DNA from: CAZUNO01 sp964621445 [NCBI: Candidatus Hadarchaeota archaeon]
Lineage (GTDB): Archaea; CAYQAE01; CAYVLA01
Assembly (NCBI GenBank): GCA_964621445.1
Contig: CAZUNO010000022.1
Location: 4,013-46,998 of the forward strand
Direction: 5' to 3'
DNA length: 42,986 nt
A program made the position numbers and the translations under genes. This document shows positions 1-8,284 of this stretch, piece after piece (the first letter of the stretch is position 1; each line of letters opens with the position of its first letter). The notes under the pieces were generated by a model. The model saw only the letters and a list, made by a program, of their open reading frames with translations, was not told where the DNA came from and ran no database searches.

Positions 1-842
1 AGCTCCAGGGAATCCCGGTCACCTAGCTCCAGCAACAGCCGGTAGAGATTGGGCTGGTCGGGTTCCCACAGAAGGGGATGCTCCACGGCAAGTTCCAGCT
101 CCAGTTCTTCCATGCCCCCTCCCTCGACCTGGACTGGAGCTCGGGAGTCAGCAACCAAGTCTCCCTCCAAGGCGTAAAGTCGTGCCGCTAGATCCAGACT
201 CATGTCCTTTTGGTATTGATTATGGACCTCCAGGGCAACCTTCACGGAGGCGGATCCATCTTCCGGCTCAGTGACCACTCTGGCCCTATCCACGTAGGCC
301 CTATCGGTCACCAGCAATGAGGTTGACCTGTACATGCCTCCATAGTTCCACCACCCGAACTCCCCACCCGGGCACCTCTCGGGCTTGGGTACGTTGTCCA
401 CGGAAACGGCCAGGGTATTAACCTCTCCGAACTCCAGGTACTCGTGTATGGGAATGGAAAAGGGCATGTACCCTCCCTCGTGCACCCCTGCCTTGCGTCC
501 GTTTATGTACAGCACCGTTCTGTAGTTGGAGGACTCGCAGGTGAACTCCACCCTCTTTTGGCTCCAGGAATCGGGGATTTCCACCCTTTTCCTATACCAT
601 CCGTAGCCCTCGTAGCTCCACAGGTCGGGCACGGCCTTGTTCCAGGTGTGGGGGACCGGGAAATCGATCCAGCCCGAATCATCAAAATCGGGCTCGATCC
701 ACCCAATATCCGGCCTGGACTCCTGGTCCGGACCGGGTCGGTCACCGTCGAAATCGGGGTCCATGAATCTCTGGTTTGCCTCCAGCTCCTTGAATGCCGG
801 ACAGAACTTCCAGGTTCCGTCCAGGCTCTTGTTTAGCCTCAT
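1..842 (-). CDS. Glycoside hydrolase family 2 protein, N-terminal part (3' end beyond window)
   Basis: This reverse-strand frame runs off the left edge, so only about 280 N-terminal residues are visible. They match the sugar-binding jelly-roll domain of GH2 enzymes (beta-galactosidase, beta-glucuronidase, beta-mannosidase): an early L-x-G-x-W-K-F, then VPHTWN, YEGYGWYRK, LYINGRKAGVHEGGY and GEFGWWNYGGMYRST, followed by the start of the Ig-like second domain. The catalytic TIM barrel with its two glutamates lies outside the window, so substrate is open. I chose ATG at 842, with GGAGGGG six bases upstream; an in-frame ATG at 848 is the leaderless alternative. No signal peptide is seen, so a cytoplasmic enzyme is likely. 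A TATA-like box at 875-884 sits at the right distance. Confidence 0.9.
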   Translation of the reverse strand, partial: MRLNKSLDGTWKFCPAFKELEANQRFMDPDFDGDRPGPDQESRPDIGWIEPDFDDSGWIDFPVPHTWNKAVPDLWSYEGYGWYRKRVEIPDSWSQKRVEFTCESSNYRTVLYINGRKAGVHEGGYMPFSIPIHEYLEFGEVNTLAVSVDNVPKPERCPGGEFGWWNYGGMYRSTSLLVTDRAYVDRARVVTEPEDGSASVKVALEVHNQYQKDMSLDLAARLYALEGDLVADSRAPVQVEGGGMEELELELAVEHPLLWEPDQPNLYRLLLELGDRDSLE

Positions 843-874
843 CTCCATCCCCTCCCCGGAGCGAGACCTCGCCG

Positions 875-884
875 ATAAATATAT
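875..884. promoter_or_regulatory. TATA-like box shared by divergent genes
   Basis: An AT-only stretch (ATAAATATAT) lies in GC-rich flanks between the divergent GH2 gene and the small membrane protein gene. It is about 27-33 bases before the GH2 start, the usual archaeal TATA-to-start spacing for a leaderless or short-leader mRNA. It could also serve the plus-strand gene at 932 with a leader of roughly 20-25 bases. Assignment rests on position and composition only. Confidence 0.45.
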
Positions 885-931
885 TCCCGCCTCTCTCGAT
901 GCCGGGAAAACGGACTCTTTGCGATACGCAC

Positions 932-1252
932 ATGAAGGGGCCGGTCCCCGAGGTCAGATATAAGAGAAACCTGCGCTTATCTGGGGCCACCTTGGGAAGC
1001 GCTATACACACCTCCTTCAAAGTCCTTGCCTACCTGTCCATGATCTGCCTGGTGGTTACCGTTGGTGCGGTTCTGCTGGTGGTCGTTGGGCCCATTCTGC
1101 TGGACATCAACATCCTGGCCGAGCCAACCTACACCAGGATCGAGGATTTTCTAAGGAGAATGCTTCTCTATGTCGTCGTGTTTGCCGTGGCGTATATCGC
1201 CTCCAGCTGGCTGTGCAGGCTGACCATGTCCAAGCCCGAGCCCTCCACCTAG
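932..1252 (+). CDS. Small two-helix membrane protein
   Basis: This encodes about 106 residues. After a basic N-terminus (VRYKRNLRLSG) come two hydrophobic helices, roughly residues 30-57 (VLAYLSMICLVVTVGAVLLV and onward) and 73-94 (MLLYVVVFAVAYIASSWLC), with a short polar segment between them. The basic start suggests N-in topology. I do not recognise a family. The ATG at 932 was chosen because the frame upstream loses protein-like character; an in-frame ATG at 899 is possible. The gene ends four bases inside the convergent SGNH hydrolase gene. Confidence 0.6.
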   Translation: MKGPVPEVRYKRNLRLSGATLGSAIHTSFKVLAYLSMICLVVTVGAVLLVVVGPILLDINILAEPTYTRIEDFLRRMLLYVVVFAVAYIASSWLCRLTMSKPEPST

Positions 1253-2001
1253 TCTTTCCATTCCTCGTGGATCTTCCCCACTTCATCCTCTATCCCTCGG
1301 GCAAGGATGGGCTGCGCCCTCTGGTTGGTGTGGTAGCCGTCGGGAGGATTGAAGTAGGGGCCGGGATAGTCATCAACCATGTCCGGGAAGGATCTCCAGA
1401 AGTTGACCAATGGGACATCCAGCCTGGCGCAGACCCCTTCCAGAACCTCCACGTATCCGTCGAGGATCTTCATCTGGATGGACATCCTCCTCTCCCGGTT
1501 ATCCCAGGTTGGAACCGGTGGGGGCGTCCACACCACCGGCTCCGCACCGCTGGCTCTGGTGAGCTGGAACATGGCCCTCATGTTTCCCTCCATGCGGTGG
1601 GGAGTGCACTGAACTAGGTAGCTCGAGCTACACTCGTAATGCCTGATGTGGCTATCGTTGAGCAGGAAGCAGATCACCACGCAGTGTGGATCCATGGGCG
1701 TTACGTCCCTTCTCCACCTGTAAACCCCCAGGCTGGAGCTGGTTCCGCCCAGACCAGCGTTAATCACCGTGGCCTCCTCTCCCAGACTATCGCCCAGAAT
1801 CCCCGTCCATTTCTCCCACCTATCCATCGATGAAAACTCGGTAATAGAATCCCCCAGGGCCACCACCCGGAATAGATCTCTACTTGATCGGGAATCAAAC
1901 CCCGACACATCCACCGGGACCCTTATATCCTCATCCAGTTCTGTCATCTCAAACAGCCTCGCCCGCAAGGGGAATTCCAAGTGATAAGGGTTTCCCGTCA
2001 C
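1249..2001 (-). CDS. SGNH/GDSL-family hydrolase (esterase or lipase-like)
   Basis: This 250-residue protein has the block layout of SGNH hydrolases. Block I is VVALGDSITE with nucleophile Ser52, block II is NAGLGG with the oxyanion glycine, block III is CFLLND with the oxyanion asparagine, and block V is PPDGYHTN with the catalytic Asp and His about three residues apart. Family members deacylate carbohydrates, lipids or small esters. Next to glycosidases, a carbohydrate esterase role is a reasonable inference but not shown. The start is GTG at 2001; an internal in-frame TTG near 1980 is an alternative. No signal peptide is seen. It overlaps the preceding convergent gene by four bases. Confidence 0.85.
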   Translation of the reverse strand: MTGNPYHLEFPLRARLFEMTELDEDIRVPVDVSGFDSRSSRDLFRVVALGDSITEFSSMDRWEKWTGILGDSLGEEATVINAGLGGTSSSLGVYRWRRDVTPMDPHCVVICFLLNDSHIRHYECSSSYLVQCTPHRMEGNMRAMFQLTRASGAEPVVWTPPPVPTWDNRERRMSIQMKILDGYVEVLEGVCARLDVPLVNFWRSFPDMVDDYPGPYFNPPDGYHTNQRAQPILARGIEDEVGKIHEEWKD

Positions 2002-2072
2002 GTGGGAACCGCAGGGAGCTTAGAAAACAGATAAGAGGGCTCTGCCCCAGGAGGAGGCCACGGTGCTTCTCA

Positions 2073-2531
2073 TTGGGAATTCCTAAACCAGAGCCCCAAT
2101 CGAAGGAAAACAAGCTCCTTCGTGAATGGGGACCCACCATAGTGGCCATCATCGTTATCTACCTGCTGCTAAACGTCGTTTTTCCCGCCGTGCTGTCCAC
2201 GGAATCGCCGCTCATGGTGGTGGTGTCCGAGAGCATGACCCCCACCCTGAACGTGGGCGACATAATCATAGTGCAGGGAAAGGAATTCTACCGGGTTGAC
2301 GACATAGTTGTCTACGAGACGGACCTTTATTCGAAACCAATAGTCCACCGCATAATCGAGGTCAGAAACGGCAACTACGTCACCAAGGGTGACCATAATC
2401 GTTTCCCGGACCCCGGAACCATAGCCCCCCAGGATGGAGTATCCGAGGATGAAGTGCAGGGAAAGGTGGTATACGTCATACCCAAGCTGGGGTATCCCAA
2501 GTACCTGTTGACAAAACTGTTTACAAGTTGA
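2073..2531 (+). CDS. Signal peptidase I, archaeal/ER type (S26B)
   Basis: This membrane-bound peptidase removes signal peptides from exported proteins. A hydrophobic helix at about residues 22-42 (PTIVAIIVIYLLLNVVFPAV) is followed by VSESMTPTL with catalytic Ser54, then VGDIIIV and KPIVHRI with His92. The His in place of the bacterial Lys marks the archaeal and eukaryotic SEC11-like class. The KGDHN box carries the conserved Asp. The frame is open from 1884, but the first 60 codons read as low-complexity sequence overlapping the opposite SGNH gene. I therefore take TTG at 2073, which gives 152 residues; its GGAGG is rather far (15 bases), so the start is uncertain. The DUF123 gene follows after four bases. 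Confidence 0.88.
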   Translation: MGIPKPEPQSKENKLLREWGPTIVAIIVIYLLLNVVFPAVLSTESPLMVVVSESMTPTLNVGDIIIVQGKEFYRVDDIVVYETDLYSKPIVHRIIEVRNGNYVTKGDHNRFPDPGTIAPQDGVSEDEVQGKVVYVIPKLGYPKYLLTKLFTS

Positions 2532-2535
2532 TATT

Positions 2536-2970
2536 TTGGACCAGAGAGAAAAGGAACCTGTCAAGGGGAAGGGCACCTACGCATTGCTTTTCGACATCGA
2601 GCCCGAGAGCCGTACCCTTCTGGGTTCCTTCCAGGGAACCTACTGCTACGTGGGCTCGGCCTTCGGTCCCGGCGGGGTCAGGGCCAGGGTGGGCCGCCAC
2701 CTATCCAGGAAGAAGGTCGTTACCTGGCATATTGACCACCTGACCATCAGCCCCGGCTTCACCCCCAAGGGGCTTTACGTCACGCCGGAGAGGGTGGAAT
2801 GCATAATTGCCTGTAAACTGGGGGAGGTGTTCAGCGGTCCCCGGGAATTCGGGTGCACCGACTGTCAATGCCAAACCCATCTATTCAGGATTGATGATAT
2901 GGCCGCCTTCCAGCGGCTGAGCCGTGAACTGGGTCTGAAAGAGGTTGGTTTCTCGGATATCGAGCCCTGA
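2536..2970 (+). CDS. DUF123 (GIY-YIG-related, Uri-superfamily) protein
   Basis: This 144-residue protein matches the archaeal DUF123 family, a GIY-YIG-like fold also found fused to endonuclease III in some archaea. Recognisable conserved pieces are KGTYALLF, TYCYVGSAFGPGGVRARVGRHL and VTWHIDHLT, followed by a Cys-rich tail (GCTDCQC) that may bind metal. A nuclease role is proposed for the family but I know of no firm activity. The start is TTG at 2536, four bases after the signal peptidase stop, so the two are probably co-transcribed. There is no earlier in-frame ATG. Confidence 0.82.
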   Translation: MDQREKEPVKGKGTYALLFDIEPESRTLLGSFQGTYCYVGSAFGPGGVRARVGRHLSRKKVVTWHIDHLTISPGFTPKGLYVTPERVECIIACKLGEVFSGPREFGCTDCQCQTHLFRIDDMAAFQRLSRELGLKEVGFSDIEP

Positions 2971-2971
2971 G

Positions 2972-3961
2972 TTACTCCAGTGGTAGGTCCACCGGCTCGC
3001 CAGTTTCAATGCTCCTGTAGGCAGCCAGGGCGATCTCCAGGGCCAGAAGACCATCCCTGCCCACTGAACTCGGTTCCCGTCCCCCGGCACTGGACTCCAC
3101 CAGGTCCAGACAGGTGTAGTAATCCACGTTTGAACCGTAACCCATGAGCTGGTAGCGATCCCCCTGCCTGGTGATTGCCAGGTTCTGGCTGAAACCGTCC
3201 AATTCCACCGTTTTTTGGGATCCGAATATGCGCATGGTGACATCACCCCACATGGGATAGCCCTTGGGCCTGCTCCAGGAGGGATCGATCGAGCCCACCG
3301 TGTGACCATACTTCACCAACACGAAACCGGCATCGTCGATTCCCAGACCGGGGTGCAACCTCTCGCCACCCCTGGCAAACACCCTGGTGGCCCTGGCGTC
3401 CATGAACCAGTTCATGAGGTCCGCCACGTGAACGGTGTGGTCCATAATGGCCCCCCCGCCGCTCAGTTCCCGGTCGACAAACCATCCCCCGGGCATGGAC
3501 CCGTGGTTGGTACCGCTCATGGCAAGTATCTCCCCCACGGAACCGGATTCCAGGTCCTCCTTGGCAGCCTGGGCTATGGGGCTGTACCTCATCACAAACG
3601 CCACCTGGAGAAGAACCCCCTGCCGCCTGCATTTGTCTATTATCGCTCTCCCATCCTCCATGGAGGTGGCTATGGGTTTCTCGAGCATGATGTCCTTCCC
3701 GGCCTCGGCCGCCCGGAAGACATCGTCTCTATGCCTTGAATTGGCCGAGCATATGCATACCGCATCGATATCCGGGTTGTCCAGTAGCTCCTGGGCCCCC
3801 ATGTAGGCCGTGGAGTACCTCTTGGCCTTCCTTCTGCCCCGATTCTGGTCGGAATCGGCTATACCCACCAGCTCACAGGAATCGATCTCCTTAAAGCAGG
3901 AGGCATAGCTATCCGCATGCATGTGATCAAAGCTAATCATCCCTACGCCTACTTTCCCCAT
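2972..3961 (-). CDS. Gfo/Idh/MocA family oxidoreductase (second gene of pair)
   Basis: This is a 329-residue NAD(P)-dependent sugar dehydrogenase-like protein. The N-terminal Rossmann part runs to about residue 125 (KVGVGMISFDHMHADSY; the glycine motif is atypical, with SFDHMH where GxGxxG is usual). The signature EKPIA Lys follows at about residue 95, and the C-terminal dimerisation and substrate domain carries GGAIMDHTVHVADLMNWF, with the conserved Asp-x-x-x-H. Family members act on sugars, inositols, glycosides or biliverdin, so the substrate cannot be read off. GGAGGTG lies about six bases before the ATG. It sits three bases after the other oxidoreductase gene and is surely in the same operon. 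The altered nucleotide-binding loop is notable. Confidence 0.9.
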   Translation of the reverse strand: MGKVGVGMISFDHMHADSYASCFKEIDSCELVGIADSDQNRGRRKAKRYSTAYMGAQELLDNPDIDAVCICSANSRHRDDVFRAAEAGKDIMLEKPIATSMEDGRAIIDKCRRQGVLLQVAFVMRYSPIAQAAKEDLESGSVGEILAMSGTNHGSMPGGWFVDRELSGGGAIMDHTVHVADLMNWFMDARATRVFARGGERLHPGLGIDDAGFVLVKYGHTVGSIDPSWSRPKGYPMWGDVTMRIFGSQKTVELDGFSQNLAITRQGDRYQLMGYGSNVDYYTCLDLVESSAGGREPSSVGRDGLLALEIALAAYRSIETGEPVDLPLE

Positions 3962-3964
3962 ACA

Positions 3965-4924
3965 TCACACCTCCACCGGCTGACCGAGGTCAGCGCTTCT
4001 GACCGCTGCCAGGGACACCCTAACCGTTTCCAGCCCCTCCGACAGGGGAACAGCAGGCTCCCGGTCATCCTTCACGCACTCAACGAAATGGCGGAGTTCG
4101 CGAACGTACCCGTCGCGGTGATAGGGGTCCATCCGGCTAACCTCCTGCTCCCCGAAAGAGCTGTAGGCCCGGTTTTCCCGGCTATCGATATGGGTCAACC
4201 CGTCGGTCCCCGCGACCTCCACATAGGTGGTGAAGGGGAAGGAGTCCGCCCCCAGCCAGCTGCACTCGCATAGGGCCTCCGCGGAGCCGAAGTCAAGAAC
4301 CACCTGGCCGTGGGCGTGGACCCCCGACCTGCGGAAAACCTGGGAGAAGATGCTTCTGGGTTCCCCCATCATCCATCTGATAAAGTCTATATCATGCAGC
4401 CCGAGATCGAAAATGACCCCGTTGCTCTTCTTCATATCCATGTACCAGTCGGCCCAGCCCGGGGAGGGCCCGACCCTGTAGGAGAGGACATGCCTAGGCC
4501 GTCCAATTTCCTCACCTATCACGCTCTCCCTCAGCTCGCTGTAGCCGGGCCAGAACCTTACCACGTGTCCGATCATGCTCATGCCAGAGCTTGAATCGGC
4601 GGCATTGACGATCCTTTCCCCCTCCTCGCAGTTTATGGCCAGGGGCTTTTCCAGGAACAGGTTGAATCCCTTATCCAGGGTTTTTACCGCGAACTCGGTG
4701 TGAAGACGTGTGGGCAGGCAGATGTCCACAACATCGATCTCCTTTGCAAGTAGATCCTCAAAATCAGCCAGGTACCGTGAACCCGACTCCTCGGCCAGGG
4801 GCTTTCCCTTGGACTCGTCTATATCGCATATGTAGGACACTTCGGCATCATCTATCTTGGAATAGGAATTGACGTGGGTCCGGCCCATGAACCCCGCGCC
4901 CACAACGCCAACCTCGATAACCAT
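3965..4924 (-). CDS. Gfo/Idh/MocA family oxidoreductase (first gene of pair)
   Basis: This 319-residue protein has a classic Rossmann start (VGVVGAGFMGRTHVNSY) with the GxGxxG motif, EKPLA near residue 95, and the C-terminal sheet domain with VIFDLGLHDIDFIRWMMG. The closest well-known members are inositol or UDP-N-acetylglucosamine-type dehydrogenases and the NAD-dependent glycosidase-like branch, but specificity is not visible. I chose ATG at 4924 because GAGGAG lies five to six bases upstream; the open frame extends further to 5080 without protein character. A TATA-like box at 4960-4968 is about 40 bases upstream. Two tandem members next to glycosidases suggest oxidation-reduction steps on liberated sugars (inference). 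Confidence 0.92.
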   Translation of the reverse strand: MVIEVGVVGAGFMGRTHVNSYSKIDDAEVSYICDIDESKGKPLAEESGSRYLADFEDLLAKEIDVVDICLPTRLHTEFAVKTLDKGFNLFLEKPLAINCEEGERIVNAADSSSGMSMIGHVVRFWPGYSELRESVIGEEIGRPRHVLSYRVGPSPGWADWYMDMKKSNGVIFDLGLHDIDFIRWMMGEPRSIFSQVFRRSGVHAHGQVVLDFGSAEALCECSWLGADSFPFTTYVEVAGTDGLTHIDSRENRAYSSFGEQEVSRMDPYHRDGYVRELRHFVECVKDDREPAVPLSEGLETVRVSLAAVRSADLGQPVEV

Positions 4925-4959
4925 GATCACTCCTCGTCCTGCCGGTGGTCCATTCGCAG

Positions 4960-4968
4960 ATAAATATC
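4960..4968 (-). promoter_or_regulatory. TATA-like box for the oxidoreductase operon
   Basis: On the reverse strand this reads GATATTTAT, an archaeal TATA-like element about 36-44 bases before the ATG at 4924. That would give a short leader containing the GAGGAG ribosome site. It is the only AT-rich block in the local non-coding sequence. Confidence 0.45.
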
Positions 4969-5102
4969 TTGGGAGGCAAGCCCTGATCTGGGAGCAAATC
5001 CTCCCTCTCGAAAAAGCCCCGCATTCTGGAATCACGTGATCCCTGGCATATCGATAATGATGCCCTAGCCACCGGCCCAAGGTACCCGGTAGCTAAGAAA
5101 GA

Positions 5103-5110
5103 TTAAATAC
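5103..5110 (+). promoter_or_regulatory. TATA-like box
   Basis: TTAAATAC lies about 41-48 bases before the ATG at 5151, consistent with an archaeal promoter and a short leader for the single-helix protein gene. Confidence 0.4.
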
Positions 5111-5150
5111 CGAAAGGTGAGGTCCGAGAGAAGGGAGCGCCCAACTCTTG

Positions 5151-5606
5151 ATGCGGTATAAGTACCGGTCAATCGACTGGAAGCTGATTCTGGCCGTGGT
5201 TGTAGTGGTCATCATCGTCCTGGCCCTGATGCTCAGCCGCTCCGCTCTGGTGGAGTTCACGGGGCCCAAGAGCCTAACCATGGACTCCGAGGTAAACGAA
5301 ACCCAGGTATTCAACGCCACCATCAAGTGTCAGCCGGGTTCCAAAGCATACCAAAATTACAGCTGGAGCGCCGATGGCCGGGACATATTCAGGGTCAGGG
5401 AGATCTCCAAGAACTTCCAGGGCAGATATTCGAGGTTCCCACTGGAAAGCGGGGAGTCACGAAGGCTCAAGTTCGAGGTGACCCTGATCAGGGAGGATCC
5501 TCCCGAGGGAAGATATTTCATAGATTTCCACCTGGAATCCGAGGTTGAGGGTCAGGTCAAGCGCATCTCCAATAAATACCGTCTGTGGATAGAACTGGTC
5601 ACCTAG
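5151..5606 (+). CDS. Membrane-anchored extracytoplasmic protein, unknown
   Basis: This encodes 151 residues. A basic N-terminus (MRYKYRSIDWK) precedes one hydrophobic helix at about residues 13-30 (ILAVVVVVIIVLALMLS), then about 120 residues of beta-rich hydrophilic sequence resembling an Ig-like or CARDB-type domain (ESGESRRLKFEVTL and similar alternation). This fits a protein anchored by its N-terminus with the domain outside the cell. I do not recognise a family. The ATG at 5151 directly follows a TTG at 5148; ATG is preferred. It overlaps the convergent small membrane gene by four bases. A similar architecture recurs at 36538 and 32702. Confidence 0.75.
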   Translation: MRYKYRSIDWKLILAVVVVVIIVLALMLSRSALVEFTGPKSLTMDSEVNETQVFNATIKCQPGSKAYQNYSWSADGRDIFRVREISKNFQGRYSRFPLESGESRRLKFEVTLIREDPPEGRYFIDFHLESEVEGQVKRISNKYRLWIELVT

Positions 5607-5815
5607 TCAGGCTCATTGGCCCTTAGGGTTTTTCTCACGTAGAAGTAGAGACCCAGGGATATGAGAGAAACTCCCCCGAAATAGAAGGCGTTGAAGGTAT
5701 CCCCGTTTACCGCGGCGTAGATGGCCAGGGCCATGAGGACCACGAAAGCACCCAGGGCGAATAGCCTGGCCTGTCTCACCTTCTTGGCTCCCTCTTCCTG
5801 AGCGGACACGGACAA
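5603..5815 (-). CDS. Small two-helix membrane protein
   Basis: This 70-residue frame has a charged N-terminus (QEEGAKKVRQAR) followed by two hydrophobic segments at roughly residues 18-36 (LFALGAFVVLMALAIYAAV) and 42-60, separated by a short NGDT turn, and a basic tail. It has the look of an archaeal small hairpin membrane protein of unknown function. The start is TTG at 5815; GTG at 5809 is an alternative. An AT-rich stretch near 5832-5840 could be its promoter. Confidence 0.55.
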   Translation of the reverse strand: MSVSAQEEGAKKVRQARLFALGAFVVLMALAIYAAVNGDTFNAFYFGGVSLISLGLYFYVRKTLRANEPD

Positions 5816-5892
5816 CCGTATCCTATTCGGGCTTAAAACTATTCCTAACTCGGGGAAAACAATATCAAAAGGGAGTCACGCCGTTCACTAAC

Positions 5893-8268
5893 ATGTCGCA
5901 ATCAGAACCCCCAGACAAGGAAGATATGGCCGTAGCCCTGGATCTGAGCGCACCGGATCGGATCCTGAGTGACCCAGCCGTGGAGGCCGGGGTCCGCGAG
6001 CTGGAGGCGGCCTCGAAAAAGATTTCCTCGATCAGGTATCCGGAGGGAATAAACATCGAGCTCCGGAAACGCGATCTGGAGACCGAGCTGCCCTCCGAGC
6101 TCACCCGGGAAGAGGAGGGAATGATACTCCAGAGCTCCCACGGGGCTGAGATCTCATCCGACGATGGTTCTATACTCATCACCGCCCAGGGCGAACTGGG
6201 ACTTGCATACGGACTGTTCCAGCTCTGCGACCATATCCGATCGGAGAGGGAGCTCCCCGCTGAGGGGGGCATAACCAGGCCCCAGCTGCCTTACCGGATT
6301 GCGGCCACCGGGGCTCCCCTCGGGGATTCCCTGGAGGGACCCCTGGTAAGCGACCAGAAGCTGGATCACACCAGGCAGGAGTTCCGTAAGAGGGTGAGAA
6401 AGGCCCTCAAATACGGCTATAACGTCCTGGTAATCAGCAGGACCGAGAACTACATACCCTGGGAACACCCCAAATGGGGGAAGAGAAGCGCCAGATACCG
6501 GAAACACCTGGAGGCCATGATAGATGTGGCCCACCAACACCACATGAAGATACTCCTCATGGGTGACGAGTTCCTCTATCTGGCCAATGCATTCGATGGA
6601 AAGCCGTCGGTCAAGGACGACCAGCTCTGGGAATACCTGGCAGCTAAATACCGCAGGCTGCTGGATGACTGTCCTGGTCTGGACGGGGTAGCCACCAGGA
6701 TAGGGGAGATCATACCCAGATACGACTTCCGGGCACTGGACCTCATCCACTCCCCCGAGGAGGAGCCCGACCCCCGGATCGAGGAGAGGTACAGGAAATA
6801 CATCCTGACCCTCCACCGGGTCGTGGTCCAGGAATACGGGAAGATATACCTGAACAGGACCTGGGTCACCAACACACATGAACAGCACTCCACGCCCCAG
6901 GTCTACGAGAAAACCTTCACACCCGAGGTCCCGGAGAAGGACCTTCTTCTGGCAATCAAGCTCACCACCGGGGACCAGTGGTACCACTGCGAGCCCTTCA
7001 ACCCAACGTTCGGGGTCACCGAACATACCACCATAGCCCAAGGCGAGCTTTACAGCGGCTACCAGGGGAGGGGGACCTACATAGACTACCCGGCCCGGTA
7101 TTTCCAGTCCGCTGTGGAGTCGGCCGTGGACCGTGGGGCCAAGGGCATATTCAACGGCGTGTCCTGGAGTCGGGGACTGGAAACCGGCATGACCGCTGAG
7201 GCCATTCTATACGTGTTCTCCCACCTGGGATGGAACCCCAGTTCCCTGGCCCAGGACCTTACCAAGAGGTGGGCATCATCCACCTTCGGGCCAGAAGTGG
7301 CCACCGAGATCGCGGAGATCTTCCTGCTGGGATCGGTTGCCGTCCGGGACGGGCTCTACCTAAGACAGGTCGGGCTCAGACATTGGCAGCCACTGCGTCA
7401 CATCAGGACGAATGATTACATACTGGAGGGAAACCCGGAATGGGACAACGGGAGAGCCCAGGACGAGTTCCTGAAGGATCTGTACCTGGAATGCAAGCCC
7501 TGGCTGGACCAGACCGAGGACGAGCTGGACCACGGGGTGGCCGTCGCCGAACGCATGATCCAGATATATCAGGGATGCAGGGACCAGATAGAGGATCAGG
7601 AGAGGTCAAGGACCCTGAAGTCCCTACTGGACCATGGGCTGGCCTCATTGACCCTAAATGCTAGCTATGTCAAGGCCTTCCTCCGTTATTTCCGCTACCG
7701 GGAGAAGCCGACCGATGAGAACCGGGAGGTACTCCAAACCAGGATCGAGAAACTTAAACAGGCGGTCGGCCACTACGACGCAAACTACGACTATTACCAG
7801 ACCCGGGCCATCCCCGCCTTCCTGGACCTAGCCGAAAAGGCCCTGGAGGACATTGAGAGATCGGAGAAGATATTGGAACAATCACCCACCGATGCCCAGG
7901 TAAAGGAGATGTTCCTGGAGGCCAGACGCGAGGAGGAGGAGATCCTTGAAAGGGAACCAGATGCCGAGCTGATAGCATCCTGGCAGGGAACCGTGGACGG
8001 GCGGGACATACTGATGATAAACGACCAGGGCTTCGAGATAGAGCACATCTCGGATGACCAGATAACGGGGCCCATGCTGGACATGATCAAACCTATACCC
8101 AAGGAGGAGGGGAAACGCCTGGTAATTGATAGGGTCAAGGTGCGAGGCTACGTCTACATCAAGGAGCAGCCAGGTCACGAGAACGACTTCACCCTGACCG
8201 TTTACCTCCAGGACAGGAAGCCGGGTCCCACTCCCTTCCATTTCGACATATACGCTGTCGACGAGTAA
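5893..8268 (+). CDS. GH67/GH20-superfamily-like glycoside hydrolase
   Basis: This is a 791-residue protein. The first ~130 residues resemble the GH20b/alpha-glucuronidase N-terminal alpha/beta domain (DGSILITAQGELGLAYGLFQL). Residues ~165-480 look like a TIM barrel (KYGYNVLVISRTENYIPWEH, ILLMGDEF, LDGVATRIGE, GDQWYHCEPFNP, then YSGYQGRGTYIDYPARY and AKGIFNGVSWSRG). A long helical region follows (~480-655) and a C-terminal beta domain of ~100 residues begins at ASWQGTVDGRDILMINDQG. This layout is typical of GH67-like alpha-glucuronidase relatives; whether it is a true GH67 cannot be decided, and it is not a close copy of any enzyme I can name. No signal peptide is seen. It stands alone on its strand, with gatE convergent after 16 bases. 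Confidence 0.7.
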   Translation: MSQSEPPDKEDMAVALDLSAPDRILSDPAVEAGVRELEAASKKISSIRYPEGINIELRKRDLETELPSELTREEEGMILQSSHGAEISSDDGSILITAQGELGLAYGLFQLCDHIRSERELPAEGGITRPQLPYRIAATGAPLGDSLEGPLVSDQKLDHTRQEFRKRVRKALKYGYNVLVISRTENYIPWEHPKWGKRSARYRKHLEAMIDVAHQHHMKILLMGDEFLYLANAFDGKPSVKDDQLWEYLAAKYRRLLDDCPGLDGVATRIGEIIPRYDFRALDLIHSPEEEPDPRIEERYRKYILTLHRVVVQEYGKIYLNRTWVTNTHEQHSTPQVYEKTFTPEVPEKDLLLAIKLTTGDQWYHCEPFNPTFGVTEHTTIAQGELYSGYQGRGTYIDYPARYFQSAVESAVDRGAKGIFNGVSWSRGLETGMTAEAILYVFSHLGWNPSSLAQDLTKRWASSTFGPEVATEIAEIFLLGSVAVRDGLYLRQVGLRHWQPLRHIRTNDYILEGNPEWDNGRAQDEFLKDLYLECKPWLDQTEDELDHGVAVAERMIQIYQGCRDQIEDQERSRTLKSLLDHGLASLTLNASYVKAFLRYFRYREKPTDENREVLQTRIEKLKQAVGHYDANYDYYQTRAIPAFLDLAEKALEDIERSEKILEQSPTDAQVKEMFLEARREEEEILEREPDAELIASWQGTVDGRDILMINDQGFEIEHISDDQITGPMLDMIKPIPKEEGKRLVIDRVKVRGYVYIKEQPGHENDFTLTVYLQDRKPGPTPFHFDIYAVDE

Positions 8269-8284
8269 ATAGGCCGGATCGGGG

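Noticed and set aside
6154-7041. Long reverse-strand open frame (about 295 codons) opposite the GH67-like gene
   Set aside because: It mirrors the codon pattern of the plus-strand gene and shows no family motif. Long antisense frames are expected in GC-rich coding sequence.
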